A stretch of 64,000 nt of DNA from Clitopilus passeckerianus. Lineage: Eukaryota; Basidiomycota; Agaricomycetes; Agaricales; Entolomataceae. This document shows, piece after piece, positions 56,979 to 64,000 of the stretch; positions within the stretch are counted from its first letter, which is position 1; each line of letters begins with the position of its first letter. The stretch covers positions 1-64,000 of the forward strand of contig CALYLX010000080.1 of NCBI GenBank assembly GCA_944990035.1, given 5' to 3'. Both the position numbers and the translations under genes were made by a program. The notes under the pieces are model-generated. The model was not told the origin of the DNA. It was given only the letters and a program-made list of their open reading frames with translations, and searched no databases.

Positions 56979-58947
56979 TTAATTATGGAATAGAAAAGAA
57001 ATATACGTATCGTTCGTCTCGAGAGTCCTTAACCATATCCTGCAGAGAATGTGATGCGGTTTACATGATGGAATGGAAGTCTTGACCATCCAGACACGCA
57101 GAATAACATAACGAGGCGTATAGCGATCTTGAGGAGGAATGCGAGGTTTGCTGCGAATGCCGAGAAAGCTTGATGGTGTCGGGGAAATACCAAGTTGCCG
57201 GTGAACGATCTTCTTCTGCACGTTCCCTCTGTACGTCCAGATTCCCTTCCACACCTTATGGAACCCGTCATCCCTATCCCAACCCTCCGTCGACTGCTGT
57301 CCCTCCCTAACCCGCCCCAGCCTCTCCAACGTTAACCCTGCGACTCTCAGAAACAAAGTCCCATCAAGCCTCTCCGCGCCAGGCAACCCACTAATCCGGA
57401 AATCGGTCTCTCCTACCTTACGCCCTCCATAAAGCGCATCATAGTGCGCCAGTGCCCGGATAAGCTTGGGGAGGTGATCATTAGGATCGACGATGGAGGT
57501 CTCGATGAGAGGGAGCCAGGGGTTGGGTGTGATGGCGTAGGCTGGAGCTTCTTTGGCCAGCAGAGCATTCGAACTGGGTGTGGGCAGGGCGCTACCGGGA
57601 GCTGGGCCAGGCCTGACGGTAGTGAATTCCATGAAGCGTTCAATTTCGAGGCTGGGGAGTCCACGCCCAATAGTGTAGCCGAGCGAGACTAGGAGGTAGC
57701 TTCGAAGCAGGAGTGCTTGTGACTGCGGTGTGAGGTAGACGCAGTAGGATGCCAAGAAGATGGACGAGGTGACGAGATGCAACCTATAAGAAGTAGGAGT
57801 CAGATGCTGACGCCAATAGCAGAAGTAGGGACAAACTTACAGGAAGAAATCGGCTTTGAAGTGATCGGCTTTGCCCCAGCCACCGACACCGTAAACGAGG
57901 GTGTTTAACCAGCTCAGCTCAGCTATCTTGCTGTCGAGGTCCCTAAGGCCCGGCTCGAAAGTCCAGTCTTCAGCATACCTGCCAAGCTTGCCTGCGTACT
58001 TCTGCATGACGACGGAGAAGGTATCTTCCCACTCCTTCTCAGCGATCTTGACAAGTTCGGGGTCCTGGGCCACGCGGGCGAGAAGGTCGAAGACGTGACA
58101 GGACTTGGAACTAGTGGCAGTGTCAGTGTCGGAACCCACAGCGAGAGAGGCAAGGCAAGAAATTGTATCTCCAACCCCGCCAGCCTTCGCATCCAAGGTG
58201 ACCGCGGCGACATGGGCGAGAGAGGTGTCTTCGTGAACGGCAGCCTGGGCGAGTCCTAAGTTGGGACAGTCAATTACACGGTTTTCGTCGGGGGCAAGGA
58301 CACGAACCTTCAGGTACCATCCCAGGAAGGCAGAACTCCAGACCATATCCAATGTGAATCATAGGATGCAGGAGGCCACCGAGACAACAGTCGAGCATAG
58401 CCGGATTGCGACCACCGTCCTTCCTAGGGGCATTAGCATCCTTGGAGAAAATGTATTGCTCGAGGACAGGTGCGATTCCTTGCTCTCGAATCTTGTCGGT
58501 GAAAAAATCCAAGAAAGCTTGGTAGTTGCTATAGAAATCGTCAGCAGATGCCTCCAATATGCAATGGAATAACGTACATATGATCACCATAAGCTCCTTC
58601 CAATTGGTGTCAGAAACCTCAACTGGGGATACACGCGCTGGACGCTGCATATCCTCGTCATATTTATATCCAGCGCTGATTGCGTTACCAGGCGCTCCGA
58701 GAGCAGAATGACTGGAGAGGTAAGGTCAGAACCTAACAGGCGACCACTTGAAGGCTAATAAGTGGACGTACTTGCGGAAGCCTTTATCGTTGAAGAATAT
58801 ATCCCAACGAATGTGGTTACCATTGAGAACGTCCAGGAGGGCTGCAACTGAATCTGGATTAACGCCAGGCAAGTTTTTCGGAACGAGCCTGCCTGAAGGG
58901 GTTGATGGTGCGGGGAAGAAATCTTGTATAACCGCGAAGGAGGACAT
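56979..58947 (-). pseudogene. Questin-oxidase-like gene, copy 2, with a frameshift
   Basis: Exons correspond to copy 1: 58947-58772, 58711-58578, 58528-58308, 58255-57841 and 57783-56979. Compared with copy 1, exon 2 lacks 24 nt in frame (the RAIAIW part of NHSAHRAIAIW). It also lacks one more base near 58590 (AAGGAGCTTATGGTG versus AAGGAATATACTGGTG). That shifts the frame before NYQAFLDFFTDKIREQG. No alternative donor restores it. The rest is conserved (GRNPAMLDCCLGGLLHPMIH, YGVGGWGKADHFKADFF). The last exon runs about 70 residues past where copy 1 stops, after GFHKV. A sequencing indel is possible, since Nanopore data are implied. Confidence 0.75.
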
Positions 58948-59414
58948 TTTGTATTTAGAACCTCTTGGTCGACCAAGAGAGTCCTTATACGAGGAGAGGC
59001 ATTTCTGTGGTCACCACCCGCATTTCGAAATTCGATGATTTGACGTCAGGTCACGAGCAGCTTTACTCCTGCGTCACTCAACCAGAAATGTGGGGGACCA
59101 CGTTTATTATCAACTGAATGGTTTGTGGATCCTTCACAGCAAGAGCGTGATTGGCTGACAGCTTTACATTGAAATGGGTCAAGCCCAAGAGTCATATGCG
59201 AGCTGCAAGGCGGAAAAAGGAAAAAACAAAAATGATGAGAACGTGGGTGTTGAGTCCAGAGTTGCCGCTTCGAACGGTGAACGGAAATACCTTCCGTTCT
59301 TCCGAAAGCCACGCTTACAAACAATGACAATCAAGTCTGATGAGGCTTCCAAGCCGACGGTGTCCGAAGTAAACAACGCCACACTCAAACCTCCGAAAAT
59401 GTGTGCGACCGCTC
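58948..59414. promoter_or_regulatory. Divergent promoter region
   Basis: This lies between the copy 2 questin-oxidase-like gene (minus) and the TMEM242-like gene (plus). Part of it is duplicated at 55620-55900. Confidence 0.5.
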
Positions 59415-60307
59415 ATGTCGACCGCCTCCTCCTCCCCGAATGCAGATAGCTCTCCTCCAAAGAAACTCAGCCGAGTACCAGCATGGATACCATTTGCAGC
59501 TGTGAGTGCTTACGCCCCAATCTTTGAAGCTTTTCCTAAGCCAACTTTTATGCAGTTTGCAGGCACCTCGATAGCTCTTGCTATCCCACTCGTCATGCTG
59601 GCCAGACGGCGACAAAATGTTCTCCGAAAATCTCTGTCAAATTCTGCGCCACCACCACCTAGAAGGGCAGGTTCCGGAGATACAGCTCGACCTGTACTTC
59701 AGCCAAGAGCTACGGCACCAGCCTCGCCGCAGACCCACACAACATCTGCAGAATCTTCCAACAAAGCAGAGTTCACCATGCCGGGAACTGGAGAGCTGCT
59801 TTCTGCAATAGGGAAGTCAGACCTTGGCAATGCCTTGTTTGCCGGGAAAGCACTGGCGATTGCGACAGGAATTGTCACTGTTGGTGCTGCCACCACTGTC
59901 GTTGGTGTAAAAGTTTTTATGGGTGTCAACGACGTGGGTATCTCGCATTTCTCTGCATTTGCTTTCAAGCTCATACCACTTAACAGACCCGAGAGTTCGC
60001 AGACAAAGCGCGCATTATGATGTGGCGAGCCTTTCCCGGTTTGACATCCGTCATACATCGTCCGCCTGCTGTTGACGAGACCCAAGGTGACCACCACCTT
60101 GCTGCTGAAGATGATTCTGCAAAGCAACAGTTCTTCGAGACGTGGAGCTGGCCTGATGCTGAGAAGCGCCTGCAGCTGGCTTGGGATCAAGGTGGCTTTG
60201 CTGCGTGGGCCAGGGTTGCGATGCAGGAGCTCGAAGCAGAGCTACACGTAGAGAGGACGAAGAGGTTGAGGGAATATGAGGAGGCTCAGGCGGGGAGACA
60301 GTCATAG
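59415..60307 (+). CDS. TMEM242-like mitochondrial membrane protein, 261 aa
   Basis: Exons 59415-59501, 59556-59933 and 59987-60307. Two hydrophobic segments are visible: FAGTSIALAIPLVMLARRR near residue 30 and ALAIATGIVTVGAATTVVGV near 135. The latter is followed by KVFMGVNDTREFADKARIMM, the pattern I recall for TMEM242/DUF1358. The N-terminal half between them is Pro/Ala/Ser-rich. The C-terminus is charged and helical (WSWPDAEKRLQLAWDQGGF, MQELEAELHVERTKRLREYE). TMEM242 helps assemble the ATP synthase c-ring in animals; a like role here is inference. The 5' end was copied in the tandem duplication (relic at 55780). The ATG chosen gives the first frame joined cleanly to exon 2. Confidence 0.7.
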
Positions 60308-60487
60308 AGATTCACTACCCTTTATTATCCAGCTGTCTCCCTAGATCACTATACACGTCAATTAATCCATTTGCATTATTTCCCAGATACTTGTGTACTA
60401 ATATACAGACCCATGCCACATCACTCACGACGATATCAAACCTAGTTCCACCGACGAGCTGACTACTAAGCAGAGGAATCGGCTTGC

Positions 60488-62126
60488 CTAGGCTTCTTCC
60501 TGCAACCACCTCCCGTCGTAACTGAACCTAATTCTGATATCTCTCCTGTCTGCAATTTCCAACCACTCCTCCTTTGGAGCCTGCCACTCCTGCCCAGAAT
60601 TGCCGCGAAACTCCAAGTCAGTCCATCCTGTCATCTCAAGTGCCTCACTCATGGTCTCCTCATCATTGACGACTCCAACCCAGATCACAGTCTTGGATCG
60701 TCCCTCGAGAGGTGGTTTCAGTGCGATAGTTGCTGTAGAAGTGCATGCTTTTGTCGCCTTGAGTTCGAGGTAACGAAGCTGCATCAGGTATGGAAGTGCT
60801 TGATCGATCGGGGAGACTCCGGGTTGGGACCAGTTCCTTTGAAATGTGTTACCGGTTAATATGAGTTTCTCCAGGGTGGGGGATAGATCCATTAAGAACA
60901 GAAATACATCTTTGTTTCTCAAGGCAGACATACCGGTGAGCTCGAGGGTTCGAAGTGATGGACGATGACTCGGACCTAGCAGGGCTCGGAGATATGAGAA
61001 GGTGTATTCTCCTCTGGTTAAGGATAGTCTTTGTAGTGAGAAGGGTGCGGAGAAGGGCGTCAACTCATTCACAGGCTTCCTGGTCAGCATTTCAGAAATC
61101 GGTCAACCAAGGAGTCTTGCGTAGGAGAGAAAGGATGTACCTTGGAATACATTTGCCCCACGTATCGTTCGAGGATATGGATACCTCCAGATCAACAAGT
61201 CGGGGGAAGTTCTTGACCACGTTGTATACCTCTTCGATATCATCGAATATCTCCCGGTAAGGTCCATATGGCAGCCCCGTAGCAAGGCGGAATTTCTCAA
61301 TATGAGAAAATGAGGCAAGGCGATTCTTTGACCTGTTGAACACCAAGTGATCGAGTTCAATGTATCTCAAGGGGAGGTCTAAGTCGAGCAGCGATGCCAA
61401 GGCATCAGGACGATCTTCTTCTACTCTGAGGGATCTGTTATTGTTGAGGGTGCAGCTTCTTACCCGGTTCGTCAGGGTGGGCTGTTGAATCAGCGACTTC
61501 AGCAATCCTTTTGGGTTGTAAATGTGGTAACCCGAAGATATTTTTTTGAAATAGACCTCGGTGAGGAAGGTCCAAGATTTCCGTACCAAAGCTAGATCTA
61601 AGATATACTTGCACATCCCTGGCGGCGGGGAGTCGGTCCAAGTATACGCTGCGATGAGTGAGACTACACTTGGTGGAATGCGATCAAGGGCTTGGGAGGA
61701 TCCCCTGTTCGACTTGAGAGGAAGGATTTGGAAAGAACAATGCTCAATTTGTCTCGTGAGTCCGTACTCGATGGAGCGAAGAAATGGAATGGAGTCAGGC
61801 GAGGTCAATGTTACGAAGAACTGGGTGTCTTGGATCGATGGTATGATACTCTCGAAGATGACGGGACACTGTTTCCTTGGAGCCAGTTTGTCAATGCCAA
61901 GTTGAACGACACGGATTTGGTCGGATGCTTCTGGGTCCGTGGGGAACGCACTAATTTCCAGAACAATATCTAGCACTCGCGAGTGGTGTGCACCGGTACT
62001 ATTGCCATATTCCAGGTCTGAGAGGTTGTTTCCAAGGAAAGTACGATGTGGGACCTTTATGAGTGCCCTGTCTTTTCTACTGAAGGTTTGTCGATCTCGG
62101 ATGCAGCATCGCTCAACGATCTGTTG
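60488..62126 (-). pseudogene. F-box/LRR-like protein with a frameshift
   Basis: The minus-strand frame from an acceptor at 62126 reads QQIVERCCIRDRQTFSRK (an F-box-like start) and then LDIVLEISAFPTD, IPPSVVSLIAAYTW and VRSCTLNNNRSLRVEED. It continues RYIELDHLVFN, LVDLEVSISSN and YILSLLRKTPWLTDF, and ends at 61092. One base further on, a second frame continues the same pattern: EMLTRKPVNELTPF, SLQRLSLTRGEYTFS, LRTLELTGMSALRN, LEKLILTGNTF and LRYLELKATKA, to 60488. The junction TTCTGAAATG suggests a single-base indel rather than two proteins. Leucine-rich strands of this kind follow F-boxes in many agaricomycete genes. The 5' exon with the ATG was not found; it should lie upstream of 62126. Confidence 0.6.
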
Positions 62127-62729
62127 CTAGGGTAAGAACTCAAACAAACGGGTGCCACCTGAGACCTACTGGGCACCGAGAATCGTCTCCCTGAACCAGG
62201 AGGAGCCGTTTTGCACTACACCCTTGGAGGCAATGTGGATCGACGACGACGGAGAGAGACAGAACATTAGCCGAAGGATATTTTCCCTGTCGAATATCTC
62301 CCGAGTCGCTATATGAGAACCAGCAGGTCGGTGGGGGTGCCATACTATGGAAGGAGCTGGTCACCATGCGTGACACAATAGAGGTATGTAATAGCTGTTG
62401 ATTGACTACACGGCATCAGAATCGGTCCAAAAATGCTTCACACAAGAAGATTGATCAGTACGACTGATTAAAAGGTGTTTGTCTTCCGGGAAATGCGAAA
62501 TATCTATGATTTGGTAGAAAGGTATCACATATGAACTACAGAAAATAGATGGTATACTAGGGTACAAATAACGATAGCAAATGTGTCCATAATATCGAAA
62601 TAGTCTGGGGTATAAAGTCCATATTGCTTTGGGAATCTCCTCAATCCGCCCCATACTCTTTCCCCCTGTAGAATGGACGATCTCGAACCATCCAATCTCA
62701 AGCAGGCGCTAAAAGGAGGGAAAGTCGTT
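62127..62729. other. Intergenic region
   Basis: It probably includes the missing 5' exon of the F-box/LRR gene. 62169-62230 on the minus strand has a GTAGGT donor-like site. No other feature is seen. Confidence 0.35.
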
Positions 62730-63466
62730 CATTCATCGTGAGTAGTAATCGTCTTTGGTTTTGATATCATAGTTGAAGCAGATCGTCCCCGAGGAGTGAG
62801 AAAGGTCGCAAGAAGGCCTGAAAATACGGGTAAGCATCAAGTGAGGCAAAGCGAGGAAACTGGGGCGTACCGTTTAGGGGTCGCAGCCTCTCCAACAAAG
62901 TGGCGAGTGAGGTGCTTCTTCGTCAATGGTGTAGCGAAAGGGTCGCCAGGGATGTAGTATGTACCATCGGGCATAACCTGTGAAGAGCTGTGTTAGGTTC
63001 TGCTAAACAGGAGATATGAATGTTTGATACTGACCTCGTCGGGCTCCGGAATGGTGAGATGGGTGACGGTGACCTTATACTGGAAGTCGTCCTCGGCGGC
63101 CTCAACGGCGTGGGCAGAGGGTTCACGAGCAAGCTCCTATTTGGGAAAGGTCAGCTAAGGAATCGAAGATGTGACGGTAGACGTACATTAGTGATGGCGG
63201 TCGGGGATGGAATGTTTTCGTGCTGTTCAGGCGAAGGCAAGGTTTCTTCGTTGTGGCTGACTTTGACCCAAGCTTCATCGCCAAATTCATTGACATATCT
63301 CTGCAAGTATACGATGAGAAAGTGCTGGGTAAGATGTGGAAGGTGTACGTACTTCCTCGTCGAACGTGAAGGTAAGGTCACCATCCGAATGATATACCTC
63401 ATCCTTCGTGGTATCGACAAAATGGGCAGAAGAGTCGTTGTTGAACATATCAGTGGTGTAAGACAT
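62730..63466 (-). CDS. Small unknown acidic protein, 174 aa
   Basis: Five exons, 63466-63353, 63300-63187, 63136-63035, 62977-62871 and 62817-62730, give 525 nt in frame. The first three exons are 114, 114 and 102 nt and all phase 0. The sequence starts MSYTTDMFNNDSSAHFVDTT and includes LTFTFDEERYVNEFGDEAW, DDFQYKVTVTHLTIPEPDE, MPDGTYYIPGDPFATPL and KKHLTRHFVGEAATPKR. It ends NYDIKPKTITTHDE. There is no signal peptide or membrane segment. I do not recognise the family. A TATA box (CTATAAG, minus strand, 63520-63526) lies about 55 nt upstream of the ATG, and the leader is CT-rich, both suggesting a real and possibly strongly expressed gene. Confidence 0.75.
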
Positions 63467-64000
63467 GGTAGAAGTTGAAGTTCTTTTCTTGGTGCATAAC
63501 AGAGGCAAAAGCGGGCCTTCTTATAGATTTCTCGATAGGAGGGCTGGGGCCGGTCCCCCGACACATCCGATAGCTTGGAGCCCGGATAGAGCTCCACCTG
63601 TGGAGGGAGGTGGCGTATTCGTCATATTACAAGGGTTGGGTTAGGAGGTGAATATTGGAGTCTTATAGGGATAGAAGGCGGTTACGGAGGGATTGTCGGG
63701 TTAGGGGCCAGCAGTCGAGAGGAGATCATTGGCTTTGCGGCTTAAGACGCACTTAAAATAGCAGAAGCTCTTCCTATGCATAAGCAGCGCGTAGGAAAAG
63801 GTGGCTATGGCTTGAATAGGTGGTCGACATTTTGTGAAGAGTTACAAGTCTGCATGAGCCTGACGACCCGATCGTGGCCAATAAAGAGGCATGAACCAAC
63901 AGAGCCTGGCATCAGAGTTACATGGCTCGTGTAGCGTCGGTGCAGGCTTCTTGGACGACGCAGACACAAGTTAGTACCTAGCAGCGAAAGGTAAGTTGCA
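63467..64000. other. Promoter and flank, no further gene
   Basis: The TATA box of the small acidic protein gene lies at 63520-63526. Nothing else is supportable to the window end. Confidence 0.4.

Overview
The window is the end of a chromosome from a filamentous basidiomycete, most likely an agaricomycete. Genes are dense in introns of about 45-60 bp with GT-AG borders. Gene content is typical of mushrooms: DUF6699, a fungal GH16 laminarinase-like protein, beta-trefoil inhibitor-like proteins, a DUF5648 secreted protein, questin-oxidase-like proteins and CYP450s. I spliced the genes by hand from reading-frame continuity and splice borders. No species call is possible. Bases 1-69 are not genomic: they read as an untrimmed Oxford Nanopore ligation adapter plus native barcode. 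Bases 70-215 are a terminal (CCCTAAA)n telomere, so the contig really ends here.

Layout. 1.2-11.6 kb holds conserved-looking genes: an NPF-motif proline-rich protein, a 16-exon class II DAHP synthase (first step of the shikimate pathway), an ICMT-like methyltransferase and an F-box protein. 12.5-19 kb is a mosaic: a dead mariner element flanked by TA, an intact beta-trefoil inhibitor-like gene with an acidic tail, a decayed HNH-nuclease gene, a broken second inhibitor copy, and an intact DUF5648 secreted protein. Pieces of neighbouring genes' promoters and first exons are scattered here. 19-25.2 kb has a GH16 protein whose catalytic nucleophile is replaced by Leu, a Mn/Fe superoxide dismutase and an ABC transporter. 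25.5-33.2 kb carries two broken copies of another small beta-trefoil-like gene around a gag-only LTR-retroelement remnant. One copy is split by a 1,020-bp insertion with TG...CA ends.

33.7-42.4 kb holds a small secreted protein with dibasic cleavage sites, an F-box/LRR-like protein, a damaged single-pass membrane protein, an LTR relic and a DUF6699 protein. 42.4-46 kb shows no supportable gene. 46-59 kb looks like an accessory metabolic region: two P450 paralogues in opposite orientation with matching 12-exon structures around a frameshifted HNH gene, then two tandem questin-oxidase-like genes. The duplication that made the second questin-oxidase-like gene also copied the start of the adjacent TMEM242-like gene. 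60-63.5 kb has a frameshifted F-box/LRR gene and a small unknown protein.

The P450s and questin-oxidase-like enzymes could act together on an aromatic polyketide-type substrate, but no core synthase is visible. The inhibitor-like, HNH and DUF5648 genes look like a fast-turning subtelomeric set, much of it decaying.
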